DNA from: Rhea pennata
Lineage: Eukaryota > Chordata > Aves > Rheiformes > Rheidae
Direction: 5' to 3'
Assembly: GCF_028389875.1 (NCBI RefSeq)
Contig: NC_084672.1
Coordinates: 9,474,458-9,538,457 of the forward strand
Length of the DNA: 64,000 nucleotides
Within the stretch, counting starts at the first letter, position 1; each line of letters starts with the position of its first letter. The notes under the pieces were generated by a model, which made no database searches, was not told the DNA's origin, and saw only the letters and a program-made list of their open reading frames with translations. Below, piece after piece: positions 1 to 10,400 of this stretch. The position numbers and the translations under genes were made by a program.

Positions 1-350
1 TTATATACACACTGAATTACCTAGTGTTCTTCAAAGTCGGTGGAAGGACTAGCACATCAGGGGCTTTCAGATGAAAACCCTCTCCTGACCTCGTGTTTCA
101 TCCAGGAAAGCAGAGATACACTTATCCAAGGTGGTCAGAGTAAGTAAAACACATAGTTTTATGCTGGTTTCCCAAGCTGATTTGACGTTCGTGCTTTGTG
201 TTAGTGCCTATGACCCTTTGAATCAGTTCTTCTAGGAAAGAAAACCTGGTATTCTGCTTTCCAAACGGGAGTAATGAGATGAGAGGGAAATAGTCTTTGA
301 CATCGTAGCGTTTTACTCATCAGCAGCCCCTCTAATGGAAACTGCAGCGT
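1..350. other. Upstream flank, no gene seen
   Basis: This AT-richer DNA precedes the CpG island. No exon, repeat family or promoter motif was recognised. Short open frames here are random or are extensions of antisense frames from the GC-rich island. Confidence 0.5.
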
Positions 351-826
351 TTCCCGGGCCCTTCGGTAAGCTGGCCGCTGGCGAGACAAAGCAGCGCTCT
401 GCCCTCGGGTGAGCTCCCTCCCGCGAGGCGAGGGCTCACTCGCACGAGGACTCGCCCTCGCAGCGAGCGGGCCCCGGGGCGCCTCGTGCGCGGCGCCTGG
501 CCCGAGGGGACCGCGCCAACCCCGCTGCCCGAGGGCCACCCTGCTCCGCGGCGCCCAGGGCCTGCGCTGGGAAGGAACCGGATGGACAAACCGAGGAACT
601 GGGAGTGTGCAAGGATGGGTGCTGGGGCAGCAGCTGCCCCCGTGCCTCGGGGCTGCACCCGGGGCTTCGCCGCCCTGCAGCACTTTGTGCCAGGCTGCGG
701 CCGATCTGCCCGAGTTTGGGGGAGAGAAATCCGGGGCGGGAATGTGCGACCGGGGTCGGGGCGGCTCGGGGCCCCCCGCCGCTGCTCCCTACCCGGGAGC
801 CGCCGAGACTTGCCGCGATACCGACG

Positions 827-833
827 ATAAATA
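827..833 (+). promoter_or_regulatory. TATA-like element in the CpG island
   Basis: ATAAATA is the only AT-rich heptamer in several hundred bases of GC-rich DNA. If used, transcription would start near 855-865, giving a first exon of roughly 390-400 nt. CpG-island promoters often start diffusely without TATA, so this is tentative. Confidence 0.3.
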
Positions 834-839
834 GATGAA

Positions 840-1251
840 GAGACTCCAGAGCCGGCCCGATGCTCCCCGCGGGGCCCCCGCGCCGGGCGGCCGCCGCCGC
901 CGCCGGAGCTGCCCCGCGCCCGCTGCCGCAGCCCCCCCGCGGCCGCGCAGCGCCGGGGCGGCCCCGCTGCGGCGGCGGCGGGGGAGGCGGGTGGGGGAGG
1001 CTCGGCCTGTGCAGCCCCCTCCTCCCTCCCTCCCTCCCTCCGTCTCTCCTGTGCCAACCTGCTGCCGCCTTTGTCAGCGCAGCCCGGCGCTATGGCATCC
1101 TGCCGGGGCTCGGGGCTGGGGCTCTCCCTCCTCCTCCTCCTCCTCTTCCTCCTCCTCCTCCTCCTCGCCGCGAAGCCGCTGCTGCGGTGGAAGAGCCGGC
1201 CGTGAAGGCAGGCGCCCCCCTCGCGGAGCACGGGCAGGGGGCAGCCCCCAG
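840..1251 (+). other. MINAR1: MINAR1 exon 1, 5' UTR (5' end approximate)
   Basis: The 3' end is set by a strong donor, CAG|GTGAGC, with the intron starting at 1252. The 5' end is a guess based on the TATA-like element. No open frame joins in phase to the coding exon, where the ATG lies 46 nt inside exon 2, so the exon is read as non-coding, as I recall for the mammalian gene. It holds an upstream ORF (see 1092-1205). Any transcript starting before 835 would carry further AUGs at 835 and 860. Confidence 0.55.
1092..1205 (+). CDS. Upstream ORF, 37-aa leucine-rich hydrophobic microprotein (candidate)
   Basis: This short ORF in the presumed 5' UTR of MINAR1 starts with ATG in a good context (G at -3, G at +4) and stops with TGA 46 nt before the exon end. 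The product begins MASCRGSG. It then has about 17 nearly uninterrupted hydrophobic residues (residues 11-27, mostly leucine with one phenylalanine and two alanines), and ends in a basic tail rich in K and R (positions 28-36). That shape fits a signal anchor or single-pass membrane peptide. The leucines come from a CTC trinucleotide run, so the frame could be an accident of a microsatellite. It may act as a translational brake on MINAR1, make a stable peptide, or do neither. The family is not recognised. Confidence 0.35.
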   Translation: MASCRGSGLGLSLLLLLLFLLLLLLAAKPLLRWKSRP

Positions 1252-2224
1252 GTGAGCCCCCGGCGCCGGGGGGAGCACGGGGGGCGGCTCCTCCAGCCCT
1301 GAGAGCCCCCTCGGGGAGCGGGGTGCTGGGGCCGGGGCGGCGGGGGGGTAGGGGGGTGCTCAGCGCCGCTGTGCCCCGCCGGGCACCGGGTGCAGGTGAG
1401 GAGCCCCCCGGCCCTGCGGTCCCCGCCGGGCATCCCGGGGTCGCATTTCTTTGTCAGGGAAAAGTGGGGCGCAAAAAAATCTTGGAAACTCCTCCTGCGA
1501 CTCCGGCACCTCCGCTCCAGTCCGGCACAGCTGGATCCGGCAGCTGGGAGAGGAGGGAGCACGGACACCCTGCCTTTCCCCCGGGGGTCGGTGAACCCGG
1601 ACGAAGGGGGAGCGCTGGGGATGGGAGCGCGGCAAGGGAGGGAGCTGCAATAGCCGGGTCTAGAGAGCCAGTGGGGGCAAAGTCAGCTCCGGGGTGGCGA
1701 TGGTGGTGCCCGAGGTTTGCCTTGCAAAGCAGTCCCTGCAAAAAAACCAGGCTGACCACGGATGGAACGAGTTGTTCACGTTTAACTCGATTAGACCTTT
1801 CTGCATCTGATACTGTTTGCAGTGATGCCTCATAATGCAAAGATTTCCAGGAAAAAATTAACATGGATGTGTTTTAATAATGTATTGATGGGACAGTATT
1901 CTCTGTGCATGTGTGTTTGTATGGGCCAATAGTTGGCAAAGAATATCCACGAACATATGATGCAGTAATAATTCAAATAATTCAATACACCGTTTAGAAT
2001 GATTGTTTGCACTTTTCCAGACCACGTGAAGTAGTCTCAGCCTGAGTTACATAACTAAACAATACAAATGCTAAGACTAACATTATTGTGTAATAAAAAA
2101 AATATCATATGGCAAACCTTGTTCAACTTGAGCTCTGATAAAGCCATAAGGATATGCTGGCTTTATCCATAAGTTCCCAATGAATTTATGTGCTAGGAGG
2201 CATTAAGAACTGATGATTTTTTTT

Positions 2225-2248
2225 GGGGGGGGGGGGGGCGGGGGAGGG
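2225..2248 (+). repeat. G-rich tract
   Basis: Fourteen Gs are followed by further G runs separated by single bases, preceded by eight or more Ts. It is a simple-sequence tract able to form a G-quadruplex on the + strand. Confidence 0.85.
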
Positions 2249-5200
2249 CTGAAGTGCTTGCAAGAGTCCTTTTACAGTGTAACCTGCCTCCGTGAATAAG
2301 CTGGGTTTGCAAAGCATAGTTTTATAAGGCTCATTCACACAAGATGAGAACCTGAAAATAGCAACTTGTTTCCATGCTAGTTCAGACCAAAAAAGCCAGG
2401 TGAACTGCAGATTAGATTAGTGGTAAGGGTGTAGGGTGCGAAATATGCATTATTTTCGTGCAAAATAGCAGCAAGCTATTTGCTAGAGCTAGTGGACAAG
2501 CTCCTCCAAGCTCCACAGAGCATTAGCTCCCAGGCTGCAGGCGTTTGCCCCTTTGAGTGAATAAAAATCACCCTGGTGAGGCAGGGAGCCAGCAGAGATT
2601 TCATAGCTGCCCTGGGGGCAGGAGTGCATGCAGCTCCCGAGCACCCGAGGTGGCGGTCTCAATGAGACAGCATGCATCTGCTGGTCGAGAGGACCCTTCT
2701 CCTTAGGGAAGGGAGCAGAGAAGCAATTGCCATTGCACGGATGGGGCTCCAAAGTGTGCTTCTTAGTTTTCTTCTTAATGAGCAGCAGGAGGCAGGGGAG
2801 GGGAAGAAATGAGAGGTGTGAGGAAACTGGCTTTGTTTCCGAGACTATCAGCTCCCATGTGTGTGCGCGGTGGAAGCCACGCAGGGCTCGAGGTACTCGT
2901 TTGTCAGAAATTCCTTAATGTTTTGACAGGGAAATGGATTTGAGTATGTGAAAAAAACCAGAAACCGAATTCCATCGCAATGCATTACATGTTTCACACA
3001 AGGCGTGCGTTTGCCTGCCTTGTTTTATTGTATCTGGCGCTGGTGAGACAGGCTGAAAGATTTATGAGCTCAAGTTAATAGTAAAACAGCATATTACAGG
3101 CTCTGTATTAATGTTCTCCTGCACTGAAGTAGCTGGCTCTTTCTACGTGAATTTATGCAAGGATCGCTTGCTCTATCTGTCACCACTGTAATGGTTTTAT
3201 AGGGTGGCCCATCACTGTTGAGGGGAGATGCAAAACAAGGATGCTGTTTCCCTCTTGGCAAATCAAAGGGAGAGGGAAATGATGACTCCAGCAACTGCAT
3301 TTGTGCATTAGCTGAACCTGCTGTGGATATTGGGAAACAGGGAGAGCAAATGTCAGAAGCACAAAGAACGGGGAAGGAAATGAAGGAGGAAATAACGGAG
3401 GAAGATAACATAGACTCTCTGCCGGTGGTCATGATTCAAGCTCATGCAAGGCATGTTTCCATCCCGTGGTTGCTCAGGAAAGTCTGGTGGTGGACTTTCT
3501 CTTGAATCACATGCCAGGATTTATCTACCCTAACATGTGCTCTCCTTAGTGGATGCAGCAGTGCAGGGTTTGTGCTGAAGGCATTACCTGGGAATGTGAC
3601 CATGGGAACACAAGTTTTAATTTCATAAATCATTGGGGATGGGAAATTTACAGTATAATCTTGCCCAGCGCTGATTTGGGAAGGTGATGAGGAACAGAAG
3701 CACATTCTGGCCCAAACAAAGACTCCTTGTCTTGACTCTGAGGGGAAGAAAGCAGAGTGGAAGAGTGCACAGGTTTCCCTTGTCTGGAGGACCATGGGGG
3801 AGAGGTCTTACGGAGAACTAAGGAAACGACAAAACAGAATAATATATCCCCTTGTGCAGCAGAAAGCATTGCTAGGGATGGACATTGCAATCTTGATACC
3901 TCTGGTCTGCTCCTCTAGAAGCTGAAATAATAGGTTAATGTTAAGATGAGAGCTCAGTTCATTGCTCTTGGTGTAGGGCAATAAGTTATTGATTTGTGGT
4001 AAGCTGGAGCTCATCTGCGTACAGCGAGAGTCAGACCCCATCGATGAGCTGAGCAATATGATGCTGTAGGAGTCTGTGTAGTGATATAATTGTGCTATTA
4101 GAGCTGCAGATGTCGAGTCTTAGAAGAGCTAAGTCAAAACGACCCTCTCAGTGTTACTATAACAAAATCTTTCACAATAAAACGTTAAGTGGTTCATTTG
4201 GTCAGAGACTGTCTTGCTGAAAACAATTAAGCTAAATACTGTCTGTGTTCAATCAGCTTGATGCCTCTGGAGACCAACGTGAGTTGGGGACAGAGGTGCA
4301 CAGCTGCTGCGGGTAGCAGAGGTGAGGCACGAGGAATTTGGTGGAATTGAGGCCATCCGAGCACGCCCCGTGCTGTTGTCCTTGCTGTGGGTGCTTTCAT
4401 TCGCTTTGCTACTTCTGACTCATTCATGACCCTGTACTCTCTCTGAAGGATCGAGTGCTTATTTTGGATCTTTGCATTTATGTGCCATGTCCAGGTCTAT
4501 TCCAGTCCCATTTTGAGAGATAATGAATGAACCTGGATCTAACAGCTGAGACAGTACGTGGCCAAGTGCTACATGGCCAAAAGCTTGGCACCTGAGATGT
4601 GACAGCTCCCTGGGTGACTTGCCAAGAGGCACCTGTCTCAGTCACAGGCTGTTACATGGTTTGACAAAAGACAGGATAGCTTAATGTGCCACTAAAACCC
4701 TGGGCACTAGGTTTGCCTGATATTTATATCCCTGACTCCAGAAACAAAGTTTCAAGGCCTTTATAAGGGCACTACATCCCATTATGTATTTTTTCACAGC
4801 CTGAATCTGCCGCATGGACCACAAGCATGAACCTGTAGTATGAGGGAGCACACATTTCTATGCCCAAGTAAAGCCCAGAGGCACCTGTTCATACCTCAGT
4901 GCGTTCACACCAGAAAGCTGTTAACAGCCGAAGGGTGAAGAGGAAATTGTTCCAACTCCTAGACTGCCTGCTTTTCCTGAAGGCCTATATCTGATATTTG
5001 CAACCTGCCTTTTCAATTCCCACCTTCCCATACCTGAGCCTCTGTCGAGCAAATTGGTAGGATTGCCACCTCTCCAGGTTCAGTTCTCCCCTTCACCCTT
5101 CTCTCAGAGCCTCTGTCACCTCTTCGCCTCCTCTTTGCTTTACAGCTGACCACCACCTCTCACAGTTTGGGGGTAGGAACCATAGGGCAGAGACATCCAG

Positions 5201-7289
5201 AGGTCCCATCCCGAGCTAAACCAGGCCTGGCAGAGTACCTCTGCTTGGGATCTGCACTTGGGTGCCCTTGCCTCACTGTTTGGGTGCTAACTGGAGTCCC
5301 CAAAACAAGACTCCTTATCAGTACTTGTCTAGTGAAATAAAAGCAGTACAAGATATGAGGGTATTCATTCCAGCTTTTGCTGAATTTACTGAACTTGTCA
5401 ACCCACAGCACCTGTGAAAAGCTGACAGCACCTAAGTTTTACTGGGTTCACAGGGGTGGGTTTCAGAAACCAGAACTGAAGTTAAAACCTTTGATGGGAA
5501 GTGTACTCTAAGAACTGCTTTGTGCAAAGTGGAAAATATCTAGCAAATTCTACCTAGGATATCCTCATTGGGATGAGCGAGTACAGCCAGTGTGCTTGGA
5601 AGGAGTTGGGGAGAAAAGGGGTTGAGTGTTTTAAGAATTACAATACTTCAGACTCGCTACTTGTGCATTTTAGCAAGAGTGGGAACGAGGAGAAAGCAGG
5701 ACTTTGGCAGGCCAGTGCGGAGAGCAGAGGGTGTATTGGTCTGTGAACACGCATATCCGTGTGAGGGTTGGGTGAGAAGCTGTGAAGCTGTGAAAGAGGG
5801 CAGGTATTTGCTTTTGTTTGTGCTCAGCATGTAGGTGACAAAAAAAGACAGATCTCCATTTTTGTCACAATTGACAGATTTATAACATGTTAAAAGTTGA
5901 CTTGCACCCCCAGGCCCCTGACAGCTGGAGAACTTTCCTGGCTTCTGCAAGCCCTGCATTTGAAGTTTGTTCTGGGAGTGCTTGGTGGCTTTGGCAGTGG
6001 GTAGGTAGAGCCGTTTGGACGTAGCCTGGAAGCCTTATTTTCTAATGGTGACATGTTGGAGAAATACAAAGTCCGTCTGATGAAGAGGTTGTGCCTCCAA
6101 GCACACACTGATGATAAAGAGAAAAGGGATACAGCCATCCTCCAGCTTTTAGCTTTACTCTCCACAGCCGAGCACTGAGGAATGTAATATTTTTGCTCTC
6201 TTGTCAGCTAGCAGAACTGTTCTCCTCTGCATATTACAGGAGCTTTAAAAGCAAACATGCACGCAGCAGAGGTATTGGAAAATCCCTATGGCCATTGGTT
6301 TCTGAGAGTGGTGTTTACATTCACAGAAGTGCATTCATGCTGTTGCTCCTCAGCTTCTGATCATAGACAGCAGAAAAATACTTCTTAAATAAACAGCCAG
6401 GTCTGCATGGAGATTTGCTTCGCGTTCTTACAGGCAACCTGGTAGCTTGCTTTCCTTCCTCTCTAGAAGATGGTACTGTGGCATTAGCTACCAAAGTTGA
6501 TGTACTTTGGCTTCTGACATGGATAGTGATGGCTCGTGTGTACAGTGGAGCCAAGATGAAAGGCTGTGAGGGAGGGAACAGGAATCCCATGTCCCTGGTG
6601 CTCAGGAGTCCTGATGTTTCTGGTGGGGAAATGATTCTAATATGAAATAAGAAATCTTGTAAAGCTGACTTCTGTTCTTTTGCCTTTTGGATAGATATTC
6701 TGCCCTTGATGAAGGTAGAGACACTAGTTTCCAGGGGCATTGGAAGGTGGAAGTGAATGGAGGGGAGATGCCGTAGCTTCTTGCCGAAGGGAGAATGGTT
6801 TTGTCATTCCTATCAGCAGGAATAACAAAGAGAAGGTGTCTGAACATAGGAATTGCTGGGCTGCATCATTCTGTGTTCTGTCTAGTCCTGTAAGCTGTCT
6901 CTCCTAGTAGTTAGCAGCAGAGAGACAGGAATATTTGCAGTAGGCAGGTATAAAATAATCTGCCCCCCATCAGCTTCTTTTCCTAATTCGTAACAGCTAG
7001 AGATTGATTTCAACCCAGAAAGCATGGGATTTGTATCCTTCCTCACATGTTTGCTTGTGTTAGCTGTGCTTGCTCGAGCTCTTCTTGTTATCCGTAAACA
7101 CACGCAGCCTTTGCTCTCCACCTCTGCCCCACCATTTAAGGACGGTGAATGGCATTACATTCCCCCGGTTTCTCTGGGAGTGCATCATTGAAGAGAATAT
7201 TTTCTGTCCTTGATATTTCTCAGTCTTCAAATTTACCCTGATTTGCAGTCAGCACTCTAGCATCTGCTGGATTGGTTTCAAGATTCAGC

Positions 7290-7313
7290 TTTTTTTCTTT
7301 TTTTTTTTTTTTT
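7290..7313. repeat. Poly(T) tract in intron 1
   Basis: A nearly pure T run with a single C interruption. Simple sequence. Confidence 0.9.
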
Positions 7314-8056
7314 AACATTTTCTGCTTTTTTCTAAATTTTGCATTTATTGCTGAAATGGGGCTCATTCACATTTTCAGATAGAACAGGACTAATCTTCCA
7401 TTCCTGAATCATAAACTCAGGAAAATGTATTTCTGAAAAAAGCATCATGGTATCTAGAAAAGCTAATTGAAAATAGAGGAGAAGATAATATTTTCAAGTA
7501 TGCAAGATGGTAATTATCTGCTCAGATTCTCCCCCCCCCTCAAATGTCAAAAGTTTATTGCAGAAAATCTTTATGAGAGTCTTTTACAGTCAGACATGAG
7601 AACAGCTGGGGCTGTCGCGCTGTGGTGGATCATTCCTGGTTCCCGAGCAGGGCCTGCAATTGTTGCCAATTTGACACATCTGTACTTTCAGCCTCCTCTA
7701 CACTGATAAGATATTTTGTGAAAACCCAGTAGCAAGTGGGCTGTGACCGTATATATGCCATTAGTTCAGATGCTGCAAAGCTTCTGCTATTTTTCCACTT
7801 GCTCGCGTTAGCGGACAGACCCACAGACGTAAATGAGCTTCCTTGGATGAGATCCTGATTCCGCTGAAGCATTACTGGCTTTCTCGGTGCTAGGATTTCA
7901 GCCCTGGAGTTTGGAAACGTGAGGGTGGGATATGCAACCAAATCCTCAGTCCCATAGCTAGGTAGTCAGGCTAGATCTATGGCTGAATAGAGTGTCCTGA
8001 ATATTATCTATGTGTGATTTACTATCTTTTTTATTTTCTGTTGTGTATCACCACAG

Positions 8057-8102
8057 AAGTGGAACGCAGTTTCCAGGCTAAACAACCAAATACACGTAAG
8101 CC
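8057..8102 (+). other. MINAR1: MINAR1 exon 2, 5' UTR part
   Basis: These 46 nt lie between the predicted acceptor (AG at 8055-8056) and the start codon. There is no ATG in this stretch. An alternative acceptor AG at 8074-8075 would shorten it without affecting the protein. Confidence 0.7.
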
Positions 8103-10400
8103 ATGGAGACCAACCAGGAATCCTCGCTTTTCCTAGTGAAGATTTTGGAAGAACTGGATACTAAGCAGAATACTGTTTCTTATCAGGATCTCTGCAAATC
8201 ACTGTGTGCGAGGTTTGATCTGTCCCAGTTGGCCAAGCTCAGAAGCGTGCTGTTTTACACTGCTTGCCTGGATCCCAATTTCCCAGCGACTTTGTTCAAA
8301 GACAAAATGAGATGCACTGTAAACAATCAGCAATCAAAGAAAATCATGGTTGCAGCAGATATAGTAACAATATTCAACCTTATACAAATGAATGGGGGAG
8401 TGGCCAAGGAAAAACTTCCAGTTGCAAGGCAGAAAGTAAAGAAGAAAGAATCGTTTGAATCCTGCAGATCTGATACGGAGATCTGCAATATGGCAGACTG
8501 CGTGCCGAACTGTGAGCTGAACGACCAGGAATTTAACAGGGGCTTTTCAGCCAGAAGGTCTTCAAAATGCAGAAAGATGGATTGCAAAGACTGCCAACAA
8601 TTTGTACCCTCATCAGAACCAAACTTCTTACTTGGCGTTAATAAGGAGATGAAGGGCCGGGCTGCCTCCCTGGACAGGCTGCAGGCTCTGGCGTCCTACT
8701 CCATTGCCACGTCTCCGCCATGCGAGATGCAGAGCACGTATTTCCCAATGAACATTGAAAACGAATCGATTTCGGACCAGGACTCCTTGCCTATAAATGC
8801 AGGTATAAAAGAGACCTTCATTTCAAATGATGAGCCATTTGTGATGCAGTCGTGTGTCCAGAAAAGAAATATATTCAAAGAAGATTTTCATAATCTGATT
8901 ACCATATCTCCCAACTTAATACCATCCAATAAAAAGCCAGAAGATGGACACAGAGAGCCTCAGAACAGGAAAGAAAGCTCTAAGCAGGCTTTCTTCAACC
9001 ACAGCTTTGAAATGCCATATAGCAGCCAGTACTTGAATCCAGTTTATTCTCCAATACCGGACAAAAGACGAGTAAAACACGAAAGTTTAGATGATCTTCA
9101 AGCTTCAACTTATTTTGGCCCAACCACTGTTCTTGGGCCCCAGGACACCAAAAAGTGGACTGGAAAGCCAAGCAAACAAACTGCCTGGCCAGCTAAAAGC
9201 TGGAGTTTAAATACTGAGGAGGTACCAGACTTTGAACGATCATTTTTTAATAGGAAGCAGTCCGAAGAGAAGCCGCGATATCAGAGTTCAAACAGCCCAT
9301 CTCCAAACTTTCCTCCAGCTGACAGGCATCAGTCCTATCTAAATGCCAAGGACCAGCAACCAATTATACAGGCAAATTACGCTGTCAAACAAAATGGGCA
9401 TAAACCCAAGGAGATTCCTTCCATCCTAGATGTGGAGAAACACGAGCCAGTCAAAAAGTTTAAGGATAAAAGCATTAATTGTACTCCTGTTCAGATCTTA
9501 AGCATTGACAGAACCACTAGTGTTGGGACACAAACGGAGCAGCAAGTTCTGGACCACAAAAAATGCAAGGATTTGTGTGCACCGAGCCAAGCCAAGTACG
9601 GTGAGCGGCACTCGCTAAAGCAGTCGGATGATGACTCTGAAATTGTGAGTGATGATATCAGTGACATTTTCCGGTTTTTGGATGACATGAGTATCTGCGG
9701 ATCCACGGGAGTGATGCAGTCCTCATGCTACAACAGCACTGGCTCCTTGTCTCAGGTACATAAATCTGACTGTGAGAGCTCACCTGAACATAATTTGACT
9801 AAAATCTCCAACGGGAATGTCAGTAACAAATTAGATAAAGTGGTCCGGGCAGATATCAGTAATACAGATGATGAACTGAAAACGAGTGTCTGCAAATTAG
9901 TTTTGAGGATTGGTGAAATAGAAAAGAAACTGGAATCTCTCTCGGGTGTCCGAGAAGAAATCTCCCAAGTCCTGGGAAAATTAAGCAAGTTGGATCAAAA
10001 AATTCAGCAGCCAGAGAAGGTCAGCGTACAAATAGATCTTAATTCTTTAACAAGTGAGGCTGCGTCAGACGAAAGTAACTCCCCACAGATATTTCAGTGT
10101 CACAACACTCCTCATGCAGGCAAACTGGAGAACAACCCAGAATGGTGCTGTTCAGATGCCAGTGGAAGTAATAGTGAGAGTCTTCGAGTAAAAGCCTTAA
10201 AAAAAAGTTTATTTACTAGGAGGTCATCAAGATCATTAACAGAAGAAAATAGCGCAACAGAATCCAAAATAGCAAGTATTTCAAATTCTCCCCGAGACTG
10301 GAGAGCTATTACTTATACCAACCAAGTTGGCATTACAGAAGAAGAGATGAAAGAAAGAGATGGAGGAGAAAATAAGGACTGGCACAGGAAATCTAAAGAG
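8103..10400 (+). CDS. MINAR1: MINAR1 coding exon 2, residues 1-766
   Basis: The start ATG has G at -3 and G at +4. The frame is open for 2298 nt to donor GAG|GTAATT at 10401, exactly 766 codons, so the junction is phase 0. It contains the conserved N-terminal block (residues 1-105), the segment around SPIPDKRRVKHESLDDL (about 318-334), the TQT motif (476-478), the acidic DDDSEIVSDD region (509-518) and the coiled-coil candidate. The middle is rich in S, N, K and Q, in line with the disorder in the gene's name. If the donor is not used the frame continues 47 codons into intron 2 and stops at 10542-10544. Confidence 0.97.

Larger units (their letters stand above)
350..1650. promoter_or_regulatory. 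MINAR1: CpG-island promoter of MINAR1
   Basis: The stretch is very GC-rich with dense CpG dinucleotides, in clear contrast with the flanks on both sides. It ends in a consensus splice donor at 1252 and lies one intron upstream of the MINAR1 start codon, so it is the natural promoter and first-exon island. A TATA-like ATAAATA sits at 827-833. A (CCCT)n tract lies at about 1016-1041 and a CTC repeat at about 1122-1166. The exact start of transcription cannot be read from the sequence. Long open frames on both strands here are by-products of GC richness. Confidence 0.85.
1252..8056 (+). other. MINAR1: MINAR1 intron 1
   Basis: The intron runs from donor GTGAGC at 1252 to acceptor CACCACAG ending at 8056, which follows a T-rich tract at about 8025-8045. 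The first 400 bases are still CpG island. The remainder holds no recognisable exon. It contains a 14-G run at 2225-2238, a T-rich tract at 7290-7313 and otherwise unique-looking DNA. Short open frames throughout lack coding character. Confidence 0.75.

Noticed and set aside
332..1231. 299-codon minus-strand open frame
   Set aside because: It overlies the CpG island, and its Arg/Gly/Pro/Ala-biased peptide is what GC-rich DNA gives in any frame. No domain recognised.
835..1302. 155-codon and 131-codon + strand frames (835-1302, 860-1255) in the CpG island
   Set aside because: Low-complexity Arg, Ala and Pro runs; both read through the exon 1 splice donor. They matter only as possible upstream AUGs.
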